Assembly (NCBI GenBank): GCA_021780935.1
Contig: JAJXXT010000024.1
Span: 62,001 to 126,000, forward strand
Direction of reading: 5' to 3'
Length of the DNA: 64,000 nucleotides
Origin: Pseudomonadota bacterium
Lineage (GTDB): Bacteria > Pseudomonadota > Alphaproteobacteria > Acetobacterales > Acetobacteraceae
Positions 39,719-48,683 of the stretch are shown in pieces. Position 1 is the stretch's first letter. Each line of letters begins with the position of its first letter. Position numbers and translations under genes: made by a program. Below the pieces are notes generated by a model, which saw only the letters and a list, made by a program, of their open reading frames with translations, had not been told where the DNA came from and made no database searches.

Positions 39719-41713
39719 ATGAGTCGTTATCGTTCCTTAATCGCAACAACAATCGTGGCGGCCATGGGCGTGGTGCCCGCCGCCGCGCAAACCGCGCCGC
39801 AAAACCAGGCGGCGCTGCAACTGCCGGAAACCGTCGTCACCGCGACACGCGTGCCGACACTGATCGACCAGATCCCCGCCGGGGTCACGGTCATCACCCA
39901 AAAGCAGTTCACCCAGTCGGGGGCGACGACACTGACGGATGCGCTGTCCCTGGTTCCCGGCCTCGTCGTCGTGCCCTCGGGCGGGCCGGGCGGTAACGCC
40001 AGCGTCTTCATCCGCGGCACCAATTCGGACCACGTGCTGGTGCTGCGCGACGGCGTGCCGATCAACGATCCCTCCGATCCCGGTGCCGCCTTTAATTTCG
40101 GTGTCGATACGCTCGCCGGCGTGAGTCGCATCGAGGTCGTGCGCGGCCCGATGTCCTCCCTCTACGGCTCCGGTGCCATCGGCGGCGTCATCAACATCAT
40201 CACCAGGCCGGGCAGCGGCCCGGCCCATGGCACGGTCACGCTCGGCGCAGGCCTTCCGGCCGCCGGCGAGGCCGCGGCCACCGTCTCCGGCAGCAAGGGT
40301 GCCTGGGACTACAACCTCGGCGCCCAGGCGCTGGACACCACGTTTGGTGATTCGGTACCGAAACGTGAATCCGTCTATGGCGGCGTGCGAGAGTTCTTCC
40401 GCAGCGACACCGGCTCGCTCGAACTCGGCTACACGCCGATCGAGGGCACACGGTTTTTCCTTGGTCTGAACGGCCGTACCTCCACCTTTCCGCTGAAGGA
40501 GCATGGCTTCCCCACCTACGACTCCCAATCCTATCGCGGCTACGACAACGCATGGAACGGACGCATCGGCGTCACGACCACGCTGTTCGGCTTCTGGGAC
40601 AGCGCGCTGACCCTCGCGCACCTGCAAACGGACCGCCATTATCTCCAGCCGCTGGAGGCGCCGGACCCAAACGCCGCCTCCGGTGACAGCCGCTATCACG
40701 GAGCGCGAGATATCCTCTCGTGGAACAACACGCTGCACGTGATCCCGGATGGGCCGTTCACCAACACGTCGTTTCTGTTCGGCTACGAGCACCGGCAGGA
40801 CAGCTCCAACTCCCGCCTCGCGCTGGTCACCGCCGGCGTGCCCTATGACAGCACCGTGCGGGCCTCTGCCACCTCCGATGCGGGCCATGCGGGGGTGCAG
40901 GGTACGCTCTGGCACCGGCTCACGCTGACGGCGGATATTCGCGGCGAGGGCGCGCGATACGGCGGCGATGCGGTGACCTGGCGAGCCGGCGCGGTGCTGG
41001 CCCTGCCCGAATTGCTGTCGCGCGTGCACGCGGCCTATGGCACCGCGTTCCGCGCGCCCTCGCTCTACGACCTCTTCGGGCAGGACAATTTCGGCTATGT
41101 GGGAAATCCGGCGCTGCGCCCGGAACGCAGCCAGGGCTATGAGATCGGCTGGGCGACGGACCTGCCGCTGCTCGGCCGGCCGAAAGGTCTCTCGCTTGAT
41201 GTCACCTATTTCCAGAACGACATCAACGATCTGATCCAGACCGTCTACAACGCCGACTTCACTGCCTCGACACAGCAGAACGTCGCGCGCGCCCTCACTC
41301 GCGGTGTGGAGGTCACGCTCACCGCCCGGCCTGCCGTCTGGCTCACCACCGACCTTACCTACACCTACACCGACGCCCGCAACCTCGCCACGCACACCGC
41401 GCTGCTGCGCCGGCCGAAGAACCGCGGCACGATCGACGCGCGCATCCAGCCCATCCCCGCCCTGGTTATCGTGCCGCAGCTTGTGCTCACCAGTGCTTTC
41501 GACGACTTCCTTGAGAATGACAGCGGCTTTCCCATCGGCACGGGTCTCTCGCCCGGCGGCGCCTATGCCAATCTCGCTGTCAACTACCGGCTGCGACCCC
41601 GGCTGACGCTGTTCGCCGACGGGCATAACCTTTTCAACGCCCGTTTCGAGCCGGCGAACGGCTACGTCATGCCCGGCGCCTCGGTGCTGATGGGCGTGCG
41701 TGCGGGGTTCTGA
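39719..41713 (+). CDS. btuB: TonB-dependent receptor, BtuB-like cobalamin transporter
   Basis: This 664-aa outer-membrane receptor imports vitamin B12 using energy from TonB. It has a signal peptide (residues 1-24), a TonB box ETVVTATRV near residue 37, the plug domain (VFIRGTNSDHVLVLRDGVPI, VRGPMSSLYGSGAIGGVINI) and a C-terminal 22-strand barrel ending in aromatic residue Phe after GVRAG. The B12 riboswitch upstream makes cobalamin the likely substrate. The ATG at 39719 has GGAG; longer reading to 39494 runs through the riboswitch. The reverse-strand transport operon faces it. Confidence 0.93.
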   Translation: MSRYRSLIATTIVAAMGVVPAAAQTAPQNQAALQLPETVVTATRVPTLIDQIPAGVTVITQKQFTQSGATTLTDALSLVPGLVVVPSGGPGGNASVFIRGTNSDHVLVLRDGVPINDPSDPGAAFNFGVDTLAGVSRIEVVRGPMSSLYGSGAIGGVINIITRPGSGPAHGTVTLGAGLPAAGEAAATVSGSKGAWDYNLGAQALDTTFGDSVPKRESVYGGVREFFRSDTGSLELGYTPIEGTRFFLGLNGRTSTFPLKEHGFPTYDSQSYRGYDNAWNGRIGVTTTLFGFWDSALTLAHLQTDRHYLQPLEAPDPNAASGDSRYHGARDILSWNNTLHVIPDGPFTNTSFLFGYEHRQDSSNSRLALVTAGVPYDSTVRASATSDAGHAGVQGTLWHRLTLTADIRGEGARYGGDAVTWRAGAVLALPELLSRVHAAYGTAFRAPSLYDLFGQDNFGYVGNPALRPERSQGYEIGWATDLPLLGRPKGLSLDVTYFQNDINDLIQTVYNADFTASTQQNVARALTRGVEVTLTARPAVWLTTDLTYTYTDARNLATHTALLRRPKNRGTIDARIQPIPALVIVPQLVLTSAFDDFLENDSGFPIGTGLSPGGAYANLAVNYRLRPRLTLFADGHNLFNARFEPANGYVMPGASVLMGVRAGF

Positions 41714-41751
41714 GACGGCGGGCCTGGGGCGGGGGCGCTATCCTCCGCCCC

Positions 41752-42160
41752 ATGATCCGCCACCGCACCATCGCCGCACTCGGCGGCATGTTTCATGTCG
41801 CCGAAGCAGGCGAGGGGCCACCGATCCTGCTGCTGCACGGATGGCCGGAGTTCTGGCTCACCTGGGCGCCGGTGATGCAGCGCCTCGCCGATCGCTTCCG
41901 CCTCATCGCGCGTTGCGGGGGCGTCGGCCATGATGTCGGCGGTGCCCTCATCCCCGACCTCGCTCGCCGTGCCCCCGCCCGGTTTTCCGGCCTGTTTCTC
42001 TTCGATTTCGTTCATCCCGGCATCGGCGCGCATGGGTGCGCCCGACCGCTTCTCGGAAATCTGGTATCAGTCCTTCCACCACATGCCGATGGTGCCCATG
42101 CTCGTCGGCGCCGGACCGCGCGCCCTCGCCATCGCCGGGTTCTTCGCCGCCCGAACCTGA
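41752..42160 (+). pseudogene. Decayed alpha/beta hydrolase (epoxide-hydrolase-like)
   Basis: The N-terminus reads MIRHRTIAALGGMFHVAEAG and LLLHGWPEFWLTW, typical of epoxide hydrolase/dehalogenase-like hydrolases. After RFRLIA the sequence jumps to GVGHDVGGALIP, so about 40 residues of the usual fold, including the RGxGxS region, are missing. After HPGIGA (near 42028) two bases seem lost from a GCGCGC run; the shifted frame continues with RMGAPDRFSEIWYQSFH, which is clear hydrolase sequence. It stops at 42160, without the C-terminal half and catalytic His. It is thus a broken remnant between btuB and the B12 operon. Confidence 0.85.
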
Positions 42161-42165
42161 CCCCC

Positions 42166-42723
42166 CTATCGGTTGGCTCCCGGCACCCACAGCACGTCGC
42201 CGCCGGCGCGCGCGTTCAGCACCCGCGACAGCACGAACAGATGGTCCGAGGCACGGTTCAACAGCCGCAACACGGCCGGGTTCAGGCCTTCGCCCCGCAA
42301 CACCACCGCCCGCCGTTCGGCGCGGCGCAGCAGCGTGCGCGCCACATGCGCCTGTGCCGCCGCCGGTGTGCCGCCGGGCAGCACGAAGCTGGTCAGCGGC
42401 GCCAGCCCCGCATTCATCGCCGCGATCTCCGCCTCCAGCCGGGATGAGGGCGCGTCCGTCACCCGCAGCCGGTCGCCCGCCGCGCCAGGCACGGCGAGAT
42501 CGGCGCCGATGTCGAACAAATCGTTCTGAAGCCGTTCCAGCATCGTGACCGTCGCGGCGTCTTCGCCGACCAGGCAGCGCAGCACGCCGAGCGCCGCATT
42601 GGCCTCATCGACCGCGCCGATCGCCTCGATCCGCGCCGTCTCCTTTCCCACCCGCGCCCCGTCACCGAGCGAGGTCTCGCCCGCATCGCCGCCCCGCGTC
42701 ACCACGCGATCGATCCTCACCAT
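42166..42723 (-). CDS. Cob(I)yrinic acid a,c-diamide adenosyltransferase, PduO type
   Basis: This 185-aa ATP:cobalamin adenosyltransferase of the PduO type adds the adenosyl group to cob(I)alamin, making coenzyme B12. The ATP-binding N-terminus TRGGDAGETSLGDGARVGKE is present, as are IGAVDEANAALG, the FVLPGGT block and RASDHLFVLSRVLNARAGGD. The ATG at 42723 is preceded by AGGGGG, and is 8 bases after the tonB stop. It is the last gene of the operon retropepsin-CDF-btuF-btuC-btuD-tonB, which couples uptake of B12 to its activation. Confidence 0.92.
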   Translation of the reverse strand: MVRIDRVVTRGGDAGETSLGDGARVGKETARIEAIGAVDEANAALGVLRCLVGEDAATVTMLERLQNDLFDIGADLAVPGAAGDRLRVTDAPSSRLEAEIAAMNAGLAPLTSFVLPGGTPAAAQAHVARTLLRRAERRAVVLRGEGLNPAVLRLLNRASDHLFVLSRVLNARAGGDVLWVPGANR

Positions 42724-42731
42724 CACGCCCC

Positions 42732-43487
42732 CTACGGTCCAAACGTGACCGCGATTTTGTAGATGCTCGAAACCGGCATGCCGCCACGGGTTGCCGGGCT
42801 GAAGTGCCAGGTTCGCAGCCGCGCGATGGCGGCCTGATCGAGCAGCGGATAGCCGGAGCTGCGCACCACGTCGATATGATTCACGAACCCGTCCGCCGCG
42901 ATATGCAGAATGAGCGCGACGGTTCCGGTCTCGCCCCGTCGCGCCGCCGCCGGCGGATAGGCTGGCGCCAGGTTGCCTTTGTCGGGCTGCGTTGTCACTT
43001 CGACGGACTTGTTCGGATTGTTCGGGACGATGACCGATGGCCCGCCAAGACTGCCGAACTCCATGGGCAGGCTGGGCTTGGCCGGCGGTGCAGCGGGCGG
43101 CTTCCTTGGCTCGGGCTGCTTTGCCGCCAGCTTTGCCGGGCGTGGCGCCGCCGGCATCGGCGCTCGCATCGCGGTCGCTGGCTGGCGCATCGGCGGTGGG
43201 GCCGGTGGCACGGGTATCGGGCTCTTCGCCGCCGCCGGCTGCGGCGGGTTCCGTCGTGCCCGCTGCGCCGGGCGCGGTGGCGCGGGACGGGGCGCTCGCC
43301 CGCCACGCGCCCGCTGGGTGCCTTGTCCCTGGGTCAGCAGCACCTGCACCACCGCCTGGTTCGCCGGCAATTGCGGCGCCGGCACCACAGGCCGCCACAG
43401 GATCGCGAACAGCACCGCGGCATGAACCAGAACGGAAAGTGCGGCCGCCAGCGTCATCCGCGGTGACCGGGTTCGCTGGCTGGTCAT
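42732..43487 (-). CDS. tonB: Energy transducer TonB
   Basis: TonB (251 aa) spans the inner membrane near residues 11-30 (MTLAAALSVLVHAAVLFAIL) and crosses the periplasm through a Pro/Ala/Lys-rich region (residues about 55-140). The C-terminal domain has YPPAAARRGETGTVALILHI and VVRSSGYPLLDQAAIARLRTW, which contacts TonB boxes. It is encoded among B12 uptake genes, so it is probably dedicated to the BtuB-like receptor. The start overlaps the stop of the ATPase gene by four bases (ATGA). No exbB or exbD is in the window. Confidence 0.92.
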   Translation of the reverse strand: MTSQRTRSPRMTLAAALSVLVHAAVLFAILWRPVVPAPQLPANQAVVQVLLTQGQGTQRARGGRAPRPAPPRPAQRARRNPPQPAAAKSPIPVPPAPPPMRQPATAMRAPMPAAPRPAKLAAKQPEPRKPPAAPPAKPSLPMEFGSLGGPSVIVPNNPNKSVEVTTQPDKGNLAPAYPPAAARRGETGTVALILHIAADGFVNHIDVVRSSGYPLLDQAAIARLRTWHFSPATRGGMPVSSIYKIAVTFGP

Positions 43488-44167
43488 TCGATGCTGATCG
43501 GCAATAAGCGTGGCGTGGGATCATGGCCCACGCGCATCCCGAAAGCCGAGGCCGCCGCCGCCAGCACCGCTGCCGGTGCTCCATCCGCGACAATGGCGCC
43601 TTGCTGCATCACCACCACACGCGCGGCATGGCGCATCGCCAGCTCCACCGCGTGCAGCACCACCACCACGGCCGCCCCTGCCGCCGCCTGCCGCCGCAAC
43701 ACGCGCATCAGCGCCTCGGCCGCCGCGGGGTCGAGGTCGGACGTCGGTTCGTCCAGCAACATCGTCTTGGCCTCGCCCGCCAGCACCCGCGCCAGCATCG
43801 CCCGCCGAGCCTCGCCGCCGGATATCCGATCAACCCGCGCGCCCGCCAGCGCGGACATTCCCACCGCCTCCAGCGCCCGCGCCACGGCGCCGCCATCGTG
43901 CCCGTGCGGCAGGCGGCCGAGTTCCGCCACCTGTGTCACCGTCATGCCCCAGGTCGCGCGCGCGCCCTGCTCCAGCCAGGCGACCTCGCGCGGGTCGTGC
44001 TTCGGCATGCCGGGCAGCAACCCCGCCAGCGCCAGCAGAAGCGTCGATTTTCCTGCCCCGTTCGGGCCCACGACGGCACAAACCTCGCCGGGCCTCGGGG
44101 CAAAACTGACCCGTTCAAGCACCGTGCGTCTGCCACGGGAGATCGTCACGTTATCAAGACGAATCAT
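43484..44167 (-). CDS. btuD: B12/iron-siderophore-type ABC transporter ATP-binding protein
   Basis: This 227-aa ATPase is of the FecE/BtuD type. Walker A is GPNGAGKS at residues 34-41, the signature is RISGGEARRAML (SGGE), Walker B is TMLLDEPTSDLD, and the switch His is in VVVLHAVELAM. It energises the permease encoded just upstream in the same operon. The ATG at 44167 overlaps the permease stop (ATGA). The substrate is inferred to be cobalamin from the riboswitch-linked receptor, the TonB and the adenosyltransferase nearby; a heme or siderophore would look the same at motif level. Confidence 0.88.
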   Translation of the reverse strand: MIRLDNVTISRGRRTVLERVSFAPRPGEVCAVVGPNGAGKSTLLLALAGLLPGMPKHDPREVAWLEQGARATWGMTVTQVAELGRLPHGHDGGAVARALEAVGMSALAGARVDRISGGEARRAMLARVLAGEAKTMLLDEPTSDLDPAAAEALMRVLRRQAAAGAAVVVVLHAVELAMRHAARVVVMQQGAIVADGAPAAVLAAAASAFGMRVGHDPTPRLLPISIE

Positions 44168-45093
44168 CGCCGCGCCAGCACCACCAGGAACGGCGCGCCG
44201 AGCAACGCCGTCAACACGCCAAGTCGTGGTTCTGCGTGCAACGGCAGCAGCATCGGCGCCAACCGTGCCAGCAGATCGGCCGCCAGCAGCAGGCACGCGC
44301 CGCCCAGCAACGACGGCCACAGCAGCGCGCCAGGTCGCTCCCCAACCACCGGTCGCAGCAGGTTCGGAACGATCAGCCCCACAAAGCCGATACCGCCCGC
44401 AACCGCCGCGCCGGCGCCCACGGCAAGGGCCACGCCCACCGCCGCCAGCCGCCATGTCGTTGCGGCATCGAAGCCAAGGCTCGCCGCCGTGGTTTCGCCC
44501 AGCGTCAGCGCATCGAGCCGCCTGCCCAGCCGCAGCTGCAGCGCGCAGCCGATCGCCACCGGCACCGCCGCGAGGATCGCCTCTACCGGCGTCTTGTCCG
44601 CAACCCCTCCCATCAGCCAATCTCCCAGTTCCGCCAGCGCGAACGGGTTGGGTGCCAGCGCCATCGTCAGCGCCAGCAGGGCAGAGGCGATCGAGGCGAG
44701 TGCCACGCCCGCGAGGATGAAGGCGAGCCCGGTGCCGGCCCGTGCCGCGAAGCCGAACAGCACCACGCCGCCCACCGCCGCCCCGGCCAGCCCCGCCAGC
44801 GGCAGCGCCACCGGAGTCATGGCGGCCAAACCCCAATAAAACGCAATGGCCCCGCCCAGGCTCGCGCAGCCGCCAATGCCGAGCAGGCCGGGGTCGGCCA
44901 GGCGGTTGCCCATCGCCCCCTGCAACACCGCGCCGGAAAGCCCGAGCCCGGCCCCCACCGACAGCGCGAGCACCGTGCGTGGCACGCGCAGCAGCCACAG
45001 GATCGATGCCGGCGACACCCCAAGTCCCGCGCCGCCGACCAGCAGGCTCGCGGCGCCGAGAAGCACCAGCAATGATGCAAGACGTATCGTCAC
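44164..45093 (-). CDS. btuC: B12/iron-type ABC transporter permease (FecCD family)
   Basis: This inner-membrane permease of the FecCD/BtuC family (309 aa) has about nine or ten hydrophobic helices. Family landmarks: RVPRTVLALSVGAGLGLSGAVLQGAMGNRLADPGLLGI, the GGVADKTPVE region, and the coupling-helix segment FVGLIVPNLLRPVVGERPGALL. The GTG at 45093 overlaps the stop of the binding-protein gene (GTGA). Another GTG at 45123 would add ten residues and overlap more. It works with the ATPase and binding protein beside it. Confidence 0.9.
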   Translation of the reverse strand: MTIRLASLLVLLGAASLLVGGAGLGVSPASILWLLRVPRTVLALSVGAGLGLSGAVLQGAMGNRLADPGLLGIGGCASLGGAIAFYWGLAAMTPVALPLAGLAGAAVGGVVLFGFAARAGTGLAFILAGVALASIASALLALTMALAPNPFALAELGDWLMGGVADKTPVEAILAAVPVAIGCALQLRLGRRLDALTLGETTAASLGFDAATTWRLAAVGVALAVGAGAAVAGGIGFVGLIVPNLLRPVVGERPGALLWPSLLGGACLLLAADLLARLAPMLLPLHAEPRLGVLTALLGAPFLVVLARR

Positions 45094-45833
45094 CGCAACA
45101 AGGTCACCGCGTCGGCGCTCCACGGCCCCGGGCAGGCGACCAGCCGCGCCGGCACCGTGACCCGCGGGATCGCCGCGAGCACCGGGTGCGCCAACACCGC
45201 GTTGGCCAGCGAGGGGTAGCGCGGCATCGCCGGCACGACCAGCAGTCCTGGCGCGCGCGCGACCAAGGCCTCCAATCCATCCACATGTGTCATCGGCCGA
45301 TAGCCGGCGTGGCGCAGCACCGCGCCCTCGATCGTGTCGTTGCCCGCCGCCACCAGCCGCGGTTCAAGCCAGACCGCCGAGCCGCGCGGTCCGGAACGTT
45401 TTCGCAGCACCTGGTCCATCGCCGCGAGCACCGCCGCCCCGCGCGCCGGCACCCGCAGCAGCCGCGCGATCTGTCGCCACTGCGCCCGCACACCGGCGAA
45501 GTCGCGCGGCTCGCCAAAAATCGCGACGCGCGCGCCGGCTTCCCGCAGCGCAGCGAGCGCCGCCTGTGCCCCGTACCGTCCGGCGAGGATCAGTGCCGGG
45601 TGCAAGGCCAGCACCGTCTCCGCGTCGGCCCGCACCACCGGCACCTGCGCCGCCGCCGCCGCGACAACGGACAGCGACGGATCGCGCGCCAGAAAACTCA
45701 CCGCTTCTGCCCGCTGTGGCGCCAGCGTCAGCAATGCCTCGTCGGTGCAGAGGTTTAGCGACACCACGTCGCGAGCGGCCAGCGCCACTGCGGGCAGCCC
45801 GGAGACAACCAGCGCCAGCAACAGCATTTTCAT
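45090..45833 (-). CDS. btuF: B12/metal ABC transporter substrate-binding protein (BtuF-like)
   Basis: This 247-aa protein has a cleavable signal peptide (MLLLALVVSGLPAVALA) and the two-lobed fold of helical-backbone binding proteins: VVSLNLCTDEALLTLAP near the start, the linking helix LARDPSLSVVAAAA, and a C-terminal lobe with HPALILAGRYG and PGLLVVPAMPRYPSLANAVL. It is periplasmic and hands its ligand to the FecCD permease. Being shorter than E. coli BtuF, it is a divergent member. Its ATG overlaps the stop of the CDF gene (ATGA). Confidence 0.82.
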   Translation of the reverse strand: MKMLLLALVVSGLPAVALAARDVVSLNLCTDEALLTLAPQRAEAVSFLARDPSLSVVAAAAAQVPVVRADAETVLALHPALILAGRYGAQAALAALREAGARVAIFGEPRDFAGVRAQWRQIARLLRVPARGAAVLAAMDQVLRKRSGPRGSAVWLEPRLVAAGNDTIEGAVLRHAGYRPMTHVDGLEALVARAPGLLVVPAMPRYPSLANAVLAHPVLAAIPRVTVPARLVACPGPWSADAVTLLR

Positions 45834-46738
45834 GAGACTGCGATTCCCGGATGTTTGGCCTTCTCCTCCGGTTCCACGTGGATCGTCACACGCAACCCCG
45901 CCACCGTCTCGCGCAACGCGGCCTCCATGCGGTCGCAGATCCGATGCGCCTGCGAAACGCTCATCCCTCCGGGCACCACCAGGTGAAACTCCATGAACGC
46001 GGTCCTCCCCGCCTGGCGTACCCGCAGATCATGCACCTCGAACACGTCGGATTTTGTGCCGTCCGCCTCATCCTCGAGGATGGCCGCAAGCACCGCGCGG
46101 ATGCGTGCGCGCTCCTCCTCGGCGGGTGCCGCGTCGAGCAGCCCGCCAACGCTCTGCCCGATCAGGTGAAAGCCGGAGGCCAGAACCATCACGGCCGCCA
46201 GCGCGCCCACCAGCGGGTCGAGCCACTGCAAGCCCGTCGCCACCACCAGCGCCACGCCCGCAAACACGCCGAGCGAAGTCAGGACGTCGGTGAAAATGTG
46301 CTGGCCGTCGGCGACCAGCGCCGGGGAGCGCATGAGCCGACCGTTGCGGATCAGCAATCGTGACCACGCCGCGTTCACCACGCTGGCCATGGCGATGAGC
46401 AGCAACCCAAGCCCCGGGCGGTGCAGCGGCACCGGATTGCGCCACACCACCCAGGCATGGCGGAGGATCAGCAGCGCGGTCAGAACGATCAGCACGCCCT
46501 CGATGACGGCCGCGAAGAACTCCGCCTTTCCGTGTCCGTAATTATGACCGGCATCGGCGGGGCGCTGCGCCCATAGGACGGTGGCGACCGTCATCACCGC
46601 CGTTGCCACATTCACCGTGCTCTCCGCCGCGTCGGAAAACAGCGCGGAGCCGCCGGTGATGCCCCAGGCCACGAATTTCAGCGCAAGCACCGCGGCTCCT
46701 ACGCCAATGCTCCCCCAGGCAAAGCTCTGCACGCGCAT
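45830..46738 (-). CDS. Cation diffusion facilitator (CDF) metal transporter
   Basis: This 302-aa inner-membrane protein of the CDF family exports divalent metals such as Zn, Co, Ni or Fe in exchange for protons. Six hydrophobic helices are visible. Metal-site motifs are SALFSDAAESTVN in helix II, HNYGHGKAEFF, and ADGQHIFTDVLTS in helix V; the cytoplasmic C-terminal domain has VHDLRVRQAGRTAFMEFHL. The ATG at 46738 is preferred because GAGG lies eight bases upstream; ATG 46744 is also in frame. It lies within the B12 operon and overlaps btuF. A cobalt link is attractive but unproven. Confidence 0.88.
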   Translation of the reverse strand: MRVQSFAWGSIGVGAAVLALKFVAWGITGGSALFSDAAESTVNVATAVMTVATVLWAQRPADAGHNYGHGKAEFFAAVIEGVLIVLTALLILRHAWVVWRNPVPLHRPGLGLLLIAMASVVNAAWSRLLIRNGRLMRSPALVADGQHIFTDVLTSLGVFAGVALVVATGLQWLDPLVGALAAVMVLASGFHLIGQSVGGLLDAAPAEEERARIRAVLAAILEDEADGTKSDVFEVHDLRVRQAGRTAFMEFHLVVPGGMSVSQAHRICDRMEAALRETVAGLRVTIHVEPEEKAKHPGIAVS

Positions 46739-46748
46739 CGCCATCACC

Positions 46749-47657
46749 TCAGCCGGGCGGGGCGATGAACAACATACCGCGCTGGGCCGAAAACCAGACG
46801 CGGTGGCGCGACAGGAACGGCTGTCCCAGCACAAGATCGGGCGTGCCAGGGCGCCGTGCCGTTACCACCATATCCACCCCGTGCAGCGTTTCGCGACCGA
46901 CTTCCAGCGTGGCAAACCGCGCGACGAAAGCGTGCGTAAGCAGGGGCCCGACGCCCCGCAGCACGCGGCCGGGCAACCGATGACGACGAGCGACGGCTAT
47001 CCCTCGTGCATCGGTGAACAGGACATTTTCTTGCGATCCGCTGTCGATCATCGCCTGAAAGGGCCGCCCGTCCAGCTTGACCGATATCACGAAAACGCCG
47101 TTCAGGGAGCGCGCGGGAATGCGCTGCATCCCCGGCCATTGCGGCGGGCTCGCGGCGCAGGCCTGGCCGGCGTAGAACGCGGCGCGGCCCGCCGCCATGT
47201 CGAGGTCGAGATCATAATGATCGATTACCGAGACGCCAAACAATCCATCGATCGTCGCACCGCCCGCCGGCGGCAGGTTCTGGGTCATCACCCCGGCCGG
47301 CACGCCCTGCAGCACGCTCGGGCCCAGCGATACCCGGTCCAGTCTGACCCCGAAGGCCGCGACGGTGCCGCCGATGCCGGTTGCGGTGCCCCGGAACCGA
47401 GGGTCCGCTTGCACGCCCAGAGCCCGCGCGCCGCTCGGGGTCAGGAACACGCCCTGGGCGCCGGTGTCCAGCAGCATCGTCGCATCTCGGCCATCGATGC
47501 GCACGTGCACCACCGGCAGCGATATCCCCGCCGCCATCGGCAGTTCGGCCACTTTATGCAGCGTGCATGTCTGCCCCGTGGCGCAGGCGCCCAGCGCCAG
47601 CAAACCCAGCAGCAACAGGGACCGTGCGGCGCCCCGTCGATATGCCCGTTGCGTCAT
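46749..47657 (-). CDS. Retropepsin-like aspartyl protease lipoprotein
   Basis: This 302-aa protein has a lipoprotein signal peptide (LLLLGLLALGAC, lipid Cys C25), so it is probably anchored in the envelope. Two retropepsin-type active-site motifs appear: LLDTGAQGV (Asp 64) and MIDSGSQEN (Asp 205), each followed by a hydrophobic strand, forming a single-chain pepsin-like fold. The ATG at 47657 has a GGGAG site. It is divergent from an epimerase-like gene across 84 bases and leads the CDF-btuFCD-tonB-adenosyltransferase operon. Target proteins are unknown. Confidence 0.8.
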   Translation of the reverse strand: MTQRAYRRGAARSLLLLGLLALGACATGQTCTLHKVAELPMAAGISLPVVHVRIDGRDATMLLDTGAQGVFLTPSGARALGVQADPRFRGTATGIGGTVAAFGVRLDRVSLGPSVLQGVPAGVMTQNLPPAGGATIDGLFGVSVIDHYDLDLDMAAGRAAFYAGQACAASPPQWPGMQRIPARSLNGVFVISVKLDGRPFQAMIDSGSQENVLFTDARGIAVARRHRLPGRVLRGVGPLLTHAFVARFATLEVGRETLHGVDMVVTARRPGTPDLVLGQPFLSRHRVWFSAQRGMLFIAPPG

Positions 47658-47741
47658 CTCTTGCTCCCTCGGCGCGGCAGGGGGAATCTAGCCGCTTCAA
47701 TCCGCGCGGCCAAATGCCGCCATACGCCGTGGGGGGCCGTC

Positions 47742-48683
47742 ATGCGCGTTTTTGTCACTGGTGCCAGCGGCTATATCGGCGGCGCCATCGCCGTGACGCT
47801 GGTCCGCGCCGGGCACCGTGTCCGCGGCCTGGTGCGCAACCCCGCCCGGGCCGACGCCGTGGCCGCCTGCGGCATCACGCCGGTCATCGGGGCACTCGAC
47901 CACACGGATCTGCTGGCCGCGGAGGCGCGGGCGGCCGAGGCCACGATCAACGCCGCGGACAGTGACCATGCGGGGGCCATTGCGGCCCTGCTGTCGGCCT
48001 GCGCCGGCCGCCAGCTGCTGCACACCAGCGGCATCTCCCTGCTTTCCGACGATGCCGAGGGGCAAGTCAGCGAGGTGGTCCATGACGAGACCACCACGCC
48101 GGCCACCCACCCGGACAAGGCGGCGCGCGCCGCGATCGATGCCTCGGTCCTGGCCGCGGCGGCCGGTGGGGAGGCCTTCGCCGTCATTCGCAACCCGCTC
48201 ATCCACGGCGACGCGCTCGGCCCGCAGGCCGCGAGCGTGCAGCTTCCCGCCCTGGCCGCGACGGCGCTCCGCCTCGGCCGCCCGCGCCATGTCGGGCCCG
48301 GCCGCAATGTCTGGTCGCACGCGGCGCTGTCCGACATCGCGGCGCTCTACCGGCTTTTGCTGGCGCGCGGCGAGCGCGGTCTGTTCTACGCCGAGGCCGG
48401 CGAAGCCGATTTCGCGACGCTTACCGGCGCCATCGCCAAGGCATTGGGTCAGGAATCGCCGCTGCCCTGGAGCATGGCGCAGGCCGCCGCCGAATGGGGC
48501 GAGCAACGCGCGCGCCACACCTATGGTTCCAATTGCCGCGTGCGCGCCCGCCGCGCCCGCGCGCTGGGCTGGCAACCCAGAGGCGAGTCACCCGAAGCCT
48601 GGCTCATGCGTACCCTTACACCGCGAAGGGGAGGGGGCTCGACGCCTTCCCTCAGACCGAAAAATACTTGGCCCTCGGATTGA
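47742..48683 (+). CDS. NAD-dependent epimerase/dehydratase family protein
   Basis: This 313-aa short-chain dehydrogenase-type protein has the extended SDR NAD-binding motif GASGYIGG at residues 7-14 and a second segment RGLVRNPARADAV. A substrate domain with LLHTSGISLLSDD and the ARHTYGSNCRVRARRARALGW end follows. No YxxxK catalytic pair is clear, so it may act only as a binding or sensor protein of the atypical SDR group. ATG at 47742. The 3' end overlaps the convergent metH gene by 32 bases; the last about 20 residues are low-complexity. Confidence 0.8.
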   Translation: MRVFVTGASGYIGGAIAVTLVRAGHRVRGLVRNPARADAVAACGITPVIGALDHTDLLAAEARAAEATINAADSDHAGAIAALLSACAGRQLLHTSGISLLSDDAEGQVSEVVHDETTTPATHPDKAARAAIDASVLAAAAGGEAFAVIRNPLIHGDALGPQAASVQLPALAATALRLGRPRHVGPGRNVWSHAALSDIAALYRLLLARGERGLFYAEAGEADFATLTGAIAKALGQESPLPWSMAQAAAEWGEQRARHTYGSNCRVRARRARALGWQPRGESPEAWLMRTLTPRRGGGSTPSLRPKNTWPSD

